The notes below the pieces were generated by a model. It searched no databases. It had not been told where the DNA came from and was given only the letters and a program-made list of their open reading frames with translations. Positions 48,228 through 57,178 of a stretch of 64,000 nucleotides of DNA are shown piece by piece (positions within the stretch are counted from its first letter, which is position 1; each line of letters opens with the position of its first letter). Source of the stretch: Beijerinckia sp. L45 (GTDB lineage Bacteria; Pseudomonadota; Alphaproteobacteria; Rhizobiales; Beijerinckiaceae); contig NZ_LMUU01000051.1 of NCBI RefSeq assembly GCF_009765775.1, positions 6,778 to 70,777 on the forward strand, read 5' to 3'. The translations under genes and the position numbers were made by a program.

Positions 48228-48617
48228 TCACGCGTCAAGATGGCGCGTCCCGGTCTTGCGCAAGGACCATGGTGCGGCAACCGCGGCAACGAGCCATCCT
48301 GCGATCATCAGCATGCCGCCGGTCGGCGCGGCCATCGGCATAAGCCGCAAGCCGGCCATGGCGCGAATCGCAAGATCGCCGCAGAACAGGATTGCCCCAA
48401 GGGCGATCAGGGAGCCGGCGACGAGAAGACCGCGCTCCGCCTTCGCCCGCATCAGGGCGACGAGGCCAAAGAGCGCTGCCGCGTGGAAGAGCAGGAAGTC
48501 GGCGGCTGTGTGAAGCGTGGTATCGCCAACGATATGGGCCGCTGCCGCGGCCAGTCCAACGCCGGCGGCCCCGAAGAGGCCCGCAAGAGCCGCCAAAGCC
48601 ATCATCCAGACCCGCAT
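48228..48617 (-). CDS. DUF423 family small membrane protein
   Basis: A 129-residue protein with four hydrophobic helices, typical of DUF423. It begins MRVWMMALAALAGLFGAAGVG and has FHAAALFGLVAL and LGAILFCGDLAIRA as family blocks. Function is unknown. Its ATG overlaps the stop of the preceding O-antigen ligase gene (shared base 48617), so it is translated at the end of the exopolysaccharide operon, perhaps by chance of packing. Confidence 0.85.
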   Translation of the reverse strand: MRVWMMALAALAGLFGAAGVGLAAAAAHIVGDTTLHTAADFLLFHAAALFGLVALMRAKAERGLLVAGSLIALGAILFCGDLAIRAMAGLRLMPMAAPTGGMLMIAGWLVAAVAAPWSLRKTGTRHLDA

Positions 48618-49888
48618 CAGATCGCCTCTTGCTCCTGCCCCGAATCGTCGCGGACGTGGGGGCTTCCGGCCGCCCAGCGCAACCGCGCCGCCTCCATACC
48701 CCAAACCGCACCGAAGCAGAGAAAAAGCTGGCGCCAATGATCGACGTCGATCTGAAAGCCTTGCATCAGAAGGACGAAGAGGGTCGGCGCAAATACCTGG
48801 GCGAGGCGCTGGAACGGCGATCGCTTGAACATCAGCCGGAACCCGACGAAGAGGCTCGTGAGAACCAGCGCGAACCAGGCGAAGCCGCCGATCCAGCCGT
48901 CGTTGGCAAAGGCTCCGATATACGAATTATGCGGCTCGAGATCGAAGATGAGGCGGAAACGCAGCGGCCCGAAGCCTTCCGGCTTCTCCACCAGCATCGG
49001 CAGCGACCGCATCTGGTTGCCGAAACGTCCGGTGTAGCCTTCGTCATATTCCTGCGTGACCGCGGCGCGCTGTAGGAAGAAATTGCGCACGGTCGTGTCC
49101 GACAGCGCAGCCACCATGGCGAAGAGACCGAGGCCGAGGGCGAGGCCGCTCATCGTGAGAATGCGCTGCCGCATCGCACGGCTGTCGGCCGTGAGGTAGC
49201 TCGTGACAGCCATGATGATCAGCGCCGCGAGGGCCGCGCCCCAGGACCCGCGAGAATACGAGATGAAAACGCCGATGAGCACGAGGCCGAGACTGCCCAT
49301 CGTGAGCAGGATGCGTCGCGTGCTGCCGAGCAGAAGCATCTGCAGAAGATAGGTCGCGGCAAGCACGAGATAGGACCCGAAGACGTTCGGATCCTTGAAC
49401 GTTCCGGAGACGCGGCTCTCGACCGTGGTCAACAGCGGCGCGAGGCCGCCGATATCGAGGTAGCCGATGATGCCGACGATCGCGGAAACGACGGAGCCGA
49501 TGGTGAAGGCGTTGAGGCAGACCGTCGCGCGTCTAAGAGTCCGCTCGCTGAAGAAGATCGTGAAGAAGACGGTGGTGACGAAGAGATACAGCGATTGCAG
49601 CTGATACAGCCGCGCGTCGGCCTCTTCCCAGTGCGGCATCAGAGCGAGAAAGCCGGCCGTTTCGAACACGATCCACAACAGCAGCACGGGCGCGATCGCG
49701 CGATGGATCTTGAAGCCGCCGAAGGCCCAGATTGGCACCGCCAGAAGCGTCACGAAATCGTAAGGCGACGGCTCGATCAGCGAGATCATCCCGGTGAACA
49801 TCTGCAGCGCGAAGACGGCGTTGACGACGCGCTGGTAGTCGATCGTCAGGCGACGCGGCTTGAGGGGAAGCGCGACGGCGCCGGTCAT
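48617..49888 (-). CDS. O-antigen ligase / Wzy-like polymerase family membrane protein
   Basis: A 423-residue protein with about ten hydrophobic segments and a large periplasmic loop near 300-345 ending in EPHNSYIGAFANDG, where a His precedes the polar stretch as in Wzy_C/WaaL proteins. It most likely polymerises the lipid-linked repeat units of the exopolysaccharide made by this locus; a lipid-A ligase is less likely given the EPS neighbours. Its ATG at 49888 overlaps the upstream gene's stop (ATGA). Confidence 0.85.
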   Translation of the reverse strand: MTGAVALPLKPRRLTIDYQRVVNAVFALQMFTGMISLIEPSPYDFVTLLAVPIWAFGGFKIHRAIAPVLLLWIVFETAGFLALMPHWEEADARLYQLQSLYLFVTTVFFTIFFSERTLRRATVCLNAFTIGSVVSAIVGIIGYLDIGGLAPLLTTVESRVSGTFKDPNVFGSYLVLAATYLLQMLLLGSTRRILLTMGSLGLVLIGVFISYSRGSWGAALAALIIMAVTSYLTADSRAMRQRILTMSGLALGLGLFAMVAALSDTTVRNFFLQRAAVTQEYDEGYTGRFGNQMRSLPMLVEKPEGFGPLRFRLIFDLEPHNSYIGAFANDGWIGGFAWFALVLTSLFVGFRLMFKRSPFQRLAQVFAPTLFVLLMQGFQIDVDHWRQLFLCFGAVWGMEAARLRWAAGSPHVRDDSGQEQEAI

Positions 49889-51030
49889 GGTTTGCTTTCG
49901 ACCATCAAGAGGGTCAGCGGCTGGCGCACCAGCAGCCGCTCGCCGGTCTGGCAACCCGCGACCTGCATGATCGTGAAGAACAGTTCCGGCGTCGCGCCGA
50001 TCTCATCGAAGTTGCGGCTCGATGAGGTCGGATCGAGCAGCGAGGGATAGTTGATGATCGAGGGGCCAGCCTTGCAGAGATCGCCATAGAGCGTCTTGCC
50101 GGCGACCAGCAGGCGCGGCGCGCCCCAATGCAGGAGGTCGCGACCGACCGCGTAGTAGAAGCCGTCAACCGGAAAGACGCCGCCGCTCGGCGCCTGGAAC
50201 ACCGCAATCCAGAGGTTGCTCGGGCGGTGGTGCACGACGCCTCCCACCGCGTAAGCAAACGGCGCGATCGCCTTGCACGGCTTCGGCTTTGACTTTGCTT
50301 TGTAGGGATCCGCGTAGCGGATGGTGAAGGCCGTTCCATCATAGGCCCGCCACGACGCCGGTTTGGACGGATCGTCCGTGCGGAACAGGCAATTGCCGAA
50401 GGGCTGGCTGTCCCACCCGGTCGTCGAGACGAAGGCATAGCGGTAGGGGCCGTCCGCCACGATGTTCGAGGGATTGAAGAAACCGCGATGGCGGCCCTGC
50501 TCGACATCCTGGGTGAACGGCGCGCTTGCAACGACGAGAGGACTTGCCTCGTCGAAGTTGGCCCCGCCGTCGTGCGATTGATACGCCAGCACGGAATTGT
50601 ACCAGCATCCGAGTTCGCCGCTGACACGACACCGGCCATGATCGTCCGCGTGATACTCCTCGTGGACGAGTGCGCTCACGCTGCGCCCGTCCGGGGTCCA
50701 GGTCGCGGCGATGAAATTGCGATCGGCGTGGTGCGCCGGGTCGGCGTCGAGCGGACTGCCGAGCGCGACGTGGCAGTCGATCTTCAGATGCGCGAAATCC
50801 GGCCCGCGCAGCGCCCGATTGAAGAAGTGCAGGCCGAACAGCGTCACGCCACCGTTGCTGTCGCGATAGGCCCGCGGATTGAGATCGGGGATATCGTTGG
50901 GTTCACACCCATCGCGCGTCGAATTGAAGACGACGGACGGCGTTCCGCTCAGCGTCAGCGTGAGATCGGCGCCATGCGCCGGCGCCGCGAACATGAGCCC
51001 GAAGACGAGAACGAGCCGACCGATGCGCAC
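49885..51030 (-). CDS. Secreted protein of the exopolysaccharide locus, function unknown
   Basis: A 381-residue protein with signal peptide (1-20, ending AAPAHG). The body is rich in aromatic and Gly/Asp turns with blocks such as FIAATWTPDGRSVSALVHEEYH, LAYQSHDGGANF and FNPSNIVADGPYRYAFVST. This rhythm resembles sialidase/glycosidase beta-propeller blades (S/T-x-D-G-G-x-x-F Asp-box in SHDGGANF). It may be a glycan-binding or trimming enzyme acting on the exported polymer. It is translationally overlapped with the ligase/polymerase gene, which supports a role in the pathway. Not recognised as a named family. Confidence 0.7.
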   Translation of the reverse strand: MRIGRLVLVFGLMFAAPAHGADLTLTLSGTPSVVFNSTRDGCEPNDIPDLNPRAYRDSNGGVTLFGLHFFNRALRGPDFAHLKIDCHVALGSPLDADPAHHADRNFIAATWTPDGRSVSALVHEEYHADDHGRCRVSGELGCWYNSVLAYQSHDGGANFDEASPLVVASAPFTQDVEQGRHRGFFNPSNIVADGPYRYAFVSTTGWDSQPFGNCLFRTDDPSKPASWRAYDGTAFTIRYADPYKAKSKPKPCKAIAPFAYAVGGVVHHRPSNLWIAVFQAPSGGVFPVDGFYYAVGRDLLHWGAPRLLVAGKTLYGDLCKAGPSIINYPSLLDPTSSSRNFDEIGATPELFFTIMQVAGCQTGERLLVRQPLTLLMVESKP

Positions 51031-51058
51031 GATATTCCCCGCTTCATCGGTGATGAGA

Positions 51059-52603
51059 TCAGTAGGCGTTCTTGGCAGTCAGCAGCGCCACCGGCGTGGC
51101 GAAAAGGACGTAGATGTCGAGGAAGATCGACCAATTCTCGATGTAGTAGAGGTCGCATTCGACGCGCTTCTGGATCTTTTCCGGCGTATCGGTCTCACCG
51201 CGCCAGCCGTTGATCTGCGCCCAGCCGGTGATGCCCGGCCGCACGCGGTGGCGGGCGAAATAGCTGTCGACGACCTCGTCGTAGAGCCGATCGTCGGCCT
51301 TGGCATGCACTGCATGCGGGCGCGGCCCGACGAGCGAGAGATTGCCCTTGAACACGACATTGAAGAGCTGCGGCAGTTCGTCGAGCGAGGTCTTGCGGAT
51401 GAAGCGCCCAACGCGCGTCACGCGCGGATCGCCGCGGGTGACGAGCTTCGCCGCGGTGGCGTCGAGCTGTTCGGTGTACATCGAACGAAACTTAAAAACT
51501 TCGATCAGCTCGTTATTGAAGCCGTAGCGCTTCTGGCGAAACAGCGCAGGGCCCTTGGAGTCGAGTTTCACCGCAAGCGCGACAAGCAGCATCACCGGCG
51601 ACAACATCAGCAGGCAGAACAGCCCGACGACCTTGTCGAAGATCGTTTTGACGACGACGTCCCAGTCGGCGATCGGCTTGTCGAACAGGTCGATGACGGG
51701 AACGCTGCCGATGTAAGAGTAGGCGCGCGGGCGGAACCGCAGCTTGTTCATATGGGCGGCGAGGCGGATATCGACCGGCAGCACCCACAGTTTGCGCAGC
51801 ATCACCAGCAGGCGCTGTTCCGCGCTGATCGGCAGGGTAAAGATCACGAGGTCGAGCGGGGTGTGCCGCGCGAAATCGACGAGATCGTCGACATTGCCGA
51901 GCTTCGGAAAGCCGGCGACCACGTCCGGCGAACGCGCGTCGGTGCGATCGTCGAAAATGCCAAAGATATGCAGGTCGTCGCTGCCCTGTTCCGAGAAATC
52001 TTCGAGCAGCTTGTGCGCGGCCTCGCCACCGCCGACGATCACGGTGCGGCGGCTCAACCGGCCGGTTCGCGCGAGATGATCGGTGGTGAAGAACAGCGCT
52101 GTGCGCTCGACGACCAGCGCGACGAAGCCGGCAAAACCCCAATGGACAAGCCAGCCGTTGAGAAAGACCCTGTCGACCTGCGCCGCGTAGCAGACCCCGT
52201 AGGCCAGCGCGAAGATGCCGATCCAGGCCAGCGCGATGCGCCAGCCGAACCGGCTTGGGAGCCGAAGCACCGAGACGCGGAACACCCCAAGAGCCTGCAG
52301 CACCAGCATGATCAACGCGGCAAGGAGCGGCGCGCCGAGCAACGGCAAGACGGCAAACCCGAGGACCGGCACCACGACCATAAAGTAGGTTGCGATGCCG
52401 GTTGCGAGGATGAGGAAGAACTCGAACAGGCGCACGAGACCTTCGAGGATGACCGCCGAAATGATGCGGCGTCCCTTGTGCTGCGCCATTGCTTCCGCGA
52501 GGGCATCGAGCTCACGGGCGTGTGGATTGACAGCGCGTTCAGCCTCGCCGGCGCGGGCGGCCAGATCGATAGCGCGAAGGTCTTGTGCGGAAAAGGCAGC
52601 CAT
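51059..52603 (-). CDS. Undecaprenyl-phosphate sugar phosphotransferase (EPS priming)
   Basis: Transfers the first sugar-phosphate (often Glc or Gal) to undecaprenyl phosphate at the inner membrane. The 514 residues have an N-terminal block of four helices and a CoA-binding-like Rossmann segment ([17 protein letters not shown]). A fifth hydrophobic hairpin is followed by the catalytic domain with [37 protein letters not shown] and [17 protein letters not shown]. This is the PssA/WcaJ/ExoY-like architecture. It starts exopolysaccharide assembly. Confidence 0.93.
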   Translation of the reverse strand: MAAFSAQDLRAIDLAARAGEAERAVNPHARELDALAEAMAQHKGRRIISAVILEGLVRLFEFFLILATGIATYFMVVVPVLGFAVLPLLGAPLLAALIMLVLQALGVFRVSVLRLPSRFGWRIALAWIGIFALAYGVCYAAQVDRVFLNGWLVHWGFAGFVALVVERTALFFTTDHLARTGRLSRRTVIVGGGEAAHKLLEDFSEQGSDDLHIFGIFDDRTDARSPDVVAGFPKLGNVDDLVDFARHTPLDLVIFTLPISAEQRLLVMLRKLWVLPVDIRLAAHMNKLRFRPRAYSYIGSVPVIDLFDKPIADWDVVVKTIFDKVVGLFCLLMLSPVMLLVALAVKLDSKGPALFRQKRYGFNNELIEVFKFRSMYTEQLDATAAKLVTRGDPRVTRVGRFIRKTSLDELPQLFNVVFKGNLSLVGPRPHAVHAKADDRLYDEVVDSYFARHRVRPGITGWAQINGWRGETDTPEKIQKRVECDLYYIENWSIFLDIYVLFATPVALLTAKNAY

Positions 52604-52652
52604 GGCGTGCTTTCAAAAACGTCACAAGGAGAACGTCAGAGGACGGGGAACA

Positions 52653-53858
52653 TCATGAAGGAACGACGACGGACCGCTTGGCCTCGTCGCGCGTCAAAGC
52701 ACGCCGCGCAAAGGCGTCGCGATATCCGGCGATCACGGCATCGGCCATATTGGCGATCGAGAAACGGGTGGACGCGAACGCCGCGAGCTCTTCCGCCTGC
52801 TGACGGCGCTCCGCCGGATCCATATCGAGCATGCGCTCCATGGACTGCGCGAGCAACGCAGGATTGTCGGAGACAATCAACCTTTCGCGATACGGGCCGA
52901 AGACCTCGTTGATGCCGCCGACGTCGGTGGCGATCATCGGGATCTGTGCGCCTGCGGCTTCTAGAACGATGTAGGGAAGTGATTCCGCGCGGCTCGGAAT
53001 GACGAGGATCTTGCCGAGGGTGAAGGCGACCGGCGCCGGCATCGCGCCGGGGAAGGTCACGTGCGCTGCGATGCCCGCCGCTTCGGCCTGGCGGATGAGT
53101 TTTTGCTCGTCGGGACCAGAGCCGACGAGAATGAGCTTCAGAGCCTCGCCACGCCGCCGCGACAGCGCGGCGGTCGCGTCGATCAGGGTGTCGATGCCTT
53201 TCGCCGATCGCAGTTCGCCGACATAGACGAAGTCGGCGGCGTCGGGCTTCGGCCTGATCGGGGTGAATTCGTCCGGGTTGATGCCATTCTGGACGATGCG
53301 CACCAGCGCCTGCGTGTCACCGACGCGCTGATGAAAGCGATTGGCGATGAAAACGCTTTCGAAGAGCAGCACGTCGGTTCTCGCCGCGAGCAGCCGCTCC
53401 ACCGTCATGTAGGTGGCTTGCACCACCGGCGTCGCGATATGATTGAAGCTTCCGCCATGCGGCGTGTAGCAGCGGATCGGGGAAAAGGCGCGCGGCAGAT
53501 AGCCGGGCAGGCGGGCGTACAGCCCCCCCTTCGAGCCATGGCCGTGGATGACGTGCACCGTGAGCTGTCGCGCATGGGCATCGACACGCATGACGGCACC
53601 GATGTCCTGCAGATGCGGCGCGCGGCGCATGGGAATCCGCAGGATGCCGAGTTCGAGGATAGGCTCGAGTTTGGCGAGATTGTCCGTCGCGCGATCCCCG
53701 CCGGTGAGCGAGTCGACGACCAACCCGACGGCATGGCCGCGGGCAACCTGTTCGCGCGTCAGATCGAGGACGTGCCGAAACAGGCCGCCCAAAGGGGCGC
53801 GCAAGACGTGAAGAATACGCAAGGGGCTTTCACCTTGGCTCGCAGGATCAATGGTCAC
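52653..53858 (-). CDS. Glycosyltransferase family 4
   Basis: A 401-residue GT-B retaining glycosyltransferase. The N-terminal domain has LGGLFRHVLDLTREQ and HGHGSKGG. The C-terminal nucleotide-sugar domain has FVYVGELRSAKGIDTLI, LVGSGPDE and the E-x7-E motif in SRAESLPYIVLEAAG. It would add a sugar to the lipid-linked intermediate. It is the only ordinary glycosyltransferase in the window, so either the repeat unit is simple or further transferases lie elsewhere. GTG start. Confidence 0.92.
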   Translation of the reverse strand: MTIDPASQGESPLRILHVLRAPLGGLFRHVLDLTREQVARGHAVGLVVDSLTGGDRATDNLAKLEPILELGILRIPMRRAPHLQDIGAVMRVDAHARQLTVHVIHGHGSKGGLYARLPGYLPRAFSPIRCYTPHGGSFNHIATPVVQATYMTVERLLAARTDVLLFESVFIANRFHQRVGDTQALVRIVQNGINPDEFTPIRPKPDAADFVYVGELRSAKGIDTLIDATAALSRRRGEALKLILVGSGPDEQKLIRQAEAAGIAAHVTFPGAMPAPVAFTLGKILVIPSRAESLPYIVLEAAGAQIPMIATDVGGINEVFGPYRERLIVSDNPALLAQSMERMLDMDPAERRQQAEELAAFASTRFSIANMADAVIAGYRDAFARRALTRDEAKRSVVVPS

Positions 53859-53881
53859 CCGTCGAGCATGCCCTTGCGAGT

Positions 53882-54436
53882 CTAAAAAAAGCGTTCCCTC
53901 ACGAAGATCGTATCGCCAGGCTTGACCGGCTGCGCGACGGGGACACTGGCGGTGATCGGGTGCCCGTCGATCACCCGGGTGAGGTCGACCTCATACTTGT
54001 TGGCGCGCGGCGAGAAGCCGCCGGCGACCGCGATGGCGGTCTCGGCGGTCATCCCGTTGATATAGGGATACTGGCCTGCGGTGGTGACCTCGCCGAGCAC
54101 GAAGAACGGCCGATAGGCATCGATCTCGATCGACACCTTTGGTTCGCGAATGAAGCCTGCGCGCAGCTTCTCCTCGACGCTGCGCTCAAGCGCCGTCGTC
54201 GTGAGCCCCTGGGCGGTCACCGCGCCGATCAGCGGCATCGAGATCCGGCCGGTGGCGTTGACGGCGTAGCTGTTGCTCAGGCCATCCTGACCGAACACGA
54301 TGACCCGCAGGCGATCGCCGCTCGCCAGCGTGTAGGGCACGTCGGCATTGAAATCGGCATAGCCGTTCTGGCGCGGCGCGCAGCCGCTTACGACAATAGT
54401 CATCGCCAGACATAGGGCTGTGAGCCAGTGCTTCAT
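53882..54436 (-). CDS. Outer-membrane polysaccharide export lipoprotein (OPX, Wza-like)
   Basis: A 184-residue lipoprotein with a signal ending at lipobox VSGCAP. A Poly_export domain (YTLASGDRLRVIVFGQDGLS) and a SLBB-like segment (FFVLGEVTTAGQYPYINGMTAETAIAVAGGF) follow. It is short, lacking the extra domains and C-terminal barrel helix of E. coli Wza, as in the rhizobial ExoF type. It forms part of the exit channel with the PCP protein encoded divergently at 54596. An ATG at 54436 with GGGGACG upstream is preferred to one four codons earlier. Confidence 0.92.
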   Translation of the reverse strand: MKHWLTALCLAMTIVVSGCAPRQNGYADFNADVPYTLASGDRLRVIVFGQDGLSNSYAVNATGRISMPLIGAVTAQGLTTTALERSVEEKLRAGFIREPKVSIEIDAYRPFFVLGEVTTAGQYPYINGMTAETAIAVAGGFSPRANKYEVDLTRVIDGHPITASVPVAQPVKPGDTIFVRERFF

Positions 54437-54454
54437 CGTCCCCGCCATAGTATT

Positions 54455-54539
54455 AAAGCTTTGTTTACCGCTGCGATCGATGCCCGGAACCTAACCAAGC
54501 TATACGGTCGCGTGGTTAACAAAGCCTTGAATGGTAAAC
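54455..54539. promoter_or_regulatory. Divergent OPX/PCP promoter region with repeated GTTTACC-type sites
   Basis: AAAGCTTTGTTTACC (54455-54469) matches the complement of GGTTAACAAAGCCTT (54514-54528) at 13 of 15 positions. GGTAAAC (54533-54539) is an exact inverted copy of GTTTACC. The 147-bp spacer is AT-rich between GC-rich genes. The pattern suggests a dimeric regulator acting on both exopolysaccharide arms; no regulator is identified. Confidence 0.5.
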
Positions 54540-54595
54540 TATGTCTGAGCGATTAACTTCACATCAACTTCGATGCTGTTTAGATTAACGATAAT

Positions 54596-57151
54596 ATGAG
54601 TGCGGGATTTCCAATGCAGCGGACCTTAGATGGTGTCTCACAGCGGCAAGAGGCTGCGGGCGAGCTCGATCTCGGCGCACTCGGTGGCGTGCTGAAGCGG
54701 CGACGCCGCGCGATCATCGTTCCGACGGTTCTCGCGTTTCTTCTTATCTGCCTGTTCGTCAACGTCGTCACGCCTCGCTACACCGCGGAATCGCAGGTTC
54801 TGCTGGAAAACCAGGAGACCTTCTTCACCCGCCCCGACCGTTCGACGGCTCCGAGCGAACAGGCGTCCCTCGTCGATCCCGAAGCGGTCGGCAGCCAGAT
54901 CCAGCTTGTCACCTCGCGCGATCTCGCGCGGCGTGCCATCAAGGATCTCAACCTTCAGGGCAATCCCGAGTTCGACCCGGCCGCACGCGGCATGGGCGCC
55001 CTGACGCGCGTTCTCGTGCTTCTCGGCATCGCGCATGATCCGACGCAGGATACGGTCGATGCCCGCATCCTCCAGGCGTTCGAGGACAAGCTCACCGTCT
55101 ACTCGCCACCGAAGACGCGGGTCATTTCCATCCAGTTCCAGAGCAAGGATCCCGAACTGGCGGCACGTGCCGCGAACAAGATGGCGGAGCTCTATATCGC
55201 GGAACAATCCACCGCCAAGCGGACTAGCGCCAAGGCGGCCGCCGATGCCCTGAGCGGCCAGATCGCCGATCTGCGTCTGAAACTCGCCAAGGCCGATGCC
55301 GAGCGTGAGCAATATCGTCTGGATTCCGGCCTGCTTGCCGGCAGCAACAACATGACGGTGAGCGGTCAGCAGCTCGCAGACATCAACAGCGACCTGTCGA
55401 AGGCGCGCACGACCCAGGCCGATGCCCAAGCCAAGGCCTCGATGCTGCGCGACCTCATCCGGCAGGGCAAGACGGCCGACGTCACGGAAGTGATCAACAA
55501 TGATCTCGTGCGCCGCGTCGGCGAGCAGCGGGTGACGGCGCAGGCACAGCTCGCGCAGGAGTCGCGGACGCTGCTGCCGGGCCATCCCCGGATCAAGGAA
55601 TTGACGGCGCAGGTCGCGGACCTCAACGCGGCATTGAAGGCGGCGGCGAAGCAGGCCGCGTCCACGCTGGAAAACGAGTCCAAGATCGCGGGGCAGCGGG
55701 TCGCCAATCTCGAGACCGTGCTGACGCAACAGAAGAAGGTGGCCGGCGTCGCCAATGGCGATGAGGTCCGGCTGCGCTCGCTCGACCGCATCGCGCAATC
55801 CTACAAGGACCAGCTCGACAGTTCGACGGCAAAGTATCAGGAAGCGCTGTCGCGGCAGACCTCCATGGCGACGCCGGCCGATGCGCGGATCATCGCCCGC
55901 GCCGTCGAGCCGCAGGATCCGTCTTATCCGAAGAAGCTGCCCTTCATCATCTTCGGGACCGTCGCGACGCTGGTGTTCGTGGTCGGGTTGATCATCGCAC
56001 GCGAACTGCTCGCGGGTCCGCGCGATCTCGTGGATGAGGAGGTCGTCGCGCCACCGGTCGCACCGCGTCCGACGCGCCGGGAGCCGCCGCTCGCACCGGC
56101 GACAACAGTGGTCGCGCCTGTGGTGGCAGCGCCTGTCGAGCCGGCGCCAGCGTCAAAAGAAAGACCCGCTCCGACAGTGACGGAAGCGCCACCCGTCGTC
56201 CGCGCGCCGAAAGCACGCGAGCCTGGCGACGCCGTTCTCTCGTCGTCGGCGCAATTGCGCCAGGAGGTCGGTTTCGACCGGCCGGCGCGTCAGGACACCA
56301 TTGTGCTGCCGCCGTCGCGCACCGAGCGCGAGCCTAGAACGCCATGGGCCCTGACCGGCCTCGTCGAAAGAGTGAAACGGTTTGGCCAATCTGCCGCGGC
56401 ATCGCGCGGAGCGGACTTGATGGCCGAAGCGTCCGCTTTCCCTAAAGCGAGCACCGCGGGTGTGGGCTGGGATAGCGGCGTCGCGCCGCTCATGCCGCAG
56501 CAGACCCGCAGCCCCGTCACGCGGCCGGCGCCAGCCGAACGCGACATCGGCGAGGCGGTGGACATGGATGACCTGGCCGCGCGGATCGTTGCCGCGCACG
56601 TGCCGGGGCGCGGCCTTCATGTCGTCGGCGCCAGCCTCGGTTCGACGGCAGGTGCGACGGATGAGCTTCTTGCCCTTGCCCGTTCTCTGGCCGAGCGCGG
56701 CCGCTCGATCATCGTCGACCTCAATGCGTCACCATCCAATCTCGCGGCGCTGGCCGGGGTGGGCGAGGAGGGGGCCTATGCCGTCAAGACGCTTCCAGGA
56801 CTGGCCGAGCTGCTGTCGGGCAGCGCCTCGTTCGCCGAAGTGATCCACCGCGATCAGGCATCGCGCCTGCACTTCATCCCGACGGGCATGCGCGAAGCGG
56901 ATTTCCGCGATTTCGACCTGATCCTCGACGCGCTGTCCGAGACCTACGATTTCATCGTCCTTCTGGCCCCGGCATTCCCGCGCAGCGACATCGCGAAGGT
57001 GATGGCGCCCTATGCCGATTTCGTCGTGCTGACGGCGGCGAAGGAGGCGGACTCCAGCACGCTGTCGGTCCTGGAATCCGAGCTGATCGAGGCCGGTGCG
57101 CAGGAGGTTCTGGTCACCGGCCAGTTCGCCCGTGCGGTGGCCGTAGCGTGA
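54596..57151 (+). CDS. Polysaccharide co-polymerase (Wzz/Wzc-like) with degenerate kinase domain
   Basis: An 851-residue inner-membrane protein that controls chain length and couples polymerisation to export. TM1 is at about 38-57 and a Wzz domain follows. A long coiled coil spans about 200-420 (many Ala/Lys/Glu/Gln heptads), TM2 is at about 448-472, and a Pro-rich linker leads to a Rossmann-like C-terminal domain from about 670. The Walker A position reads VVGASLGSTAGATD (676-689) with no GKS/GKT Lys. The Walker A' strand SIIVDLN remains, and there is no Tyr cluster at the C-terminus. It therefore looks like a BY-kinase relic that no longer hydrolyses ATP. It is divergent from its OPX partner. 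Confidence 0.9.
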   Translation: MSAGFPMQRTLDGVSQRQEAAGELDLGALGGVLKRRRRAIIVPTVLAFLLICLFVNVVTPRYTAESQVLLENQETFFTRPDRSTAPSEQASLVDPEAVGSQIQLVTSRDLARRAIKDLNLQGNPEFDPAARGMGALTRVLVLLGIAHDPTQDTVDARILQAFEDKLTVYSPPKTRVISIQFQSKDPELAARAANKMAELYIAEQSTAKRTSAKAAADALSGQIADLRLKLAKADAEREQYRLDSGLLAGSNNMTVSGQQLADINSDLSKARTTQADAQAKASMLRDLIRQGKTADVTEVINNDLVRRVGEQRVTAQAQLAQESRTLLPGHPRIKELTAQVADLNAALKAAAKQAASTLENESKIAGQRVANLETVLTQQKKVAGVANGDEVRLRSLDRIAQSYKDQLDSSTAKYQEALSRQTSMATPADARIIARAVEPQDPSYPKKLPFIIFGTVATLVFVVGLIIARELLAGPRDLVDEEVVAPPVAPRPTRREPPLAPATTVVAPVVAAPVEPAPASKERPAPTVTEAPPVVRAPKAREPGDAVLSSSAQLRQEVGFDRPARQDTIVLPPSRTEREPRTPWALTGLVERVKRFGQSAAASRGADLMAEASAFPKASTAGVGWDSGVAPLMPQQTRSPVTRPAPAERDIGEAVDMDDLAARIVAAHVPGRGLHVVGASLGSTAGATDELLALARSLAERGRSIIVDLNASPSNLAALAGVGEEGAYAVKTLPGLAELLSGSASFAEVIHRDQASRLHFIPTGMREADFRDFDLILDALSETYDFIVLLAPAFPRSDIAKVMAPYADFVVLTAAKEADSSTLSVLESELIEAGAQEVLVTGQFARAVAVA

Positions 57152-57178
57152 TCCAAGGTGTGGGTTCGGTAGAGGCGC

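Noticed and set aside
54638-55798. 386-codon minus-strand frame within the co-polymerase gene
   Set aside because: It is antisense to the coiled-coil region, whose Ala/Lys/Gln repeats leave the complement open. No RBS or domain.
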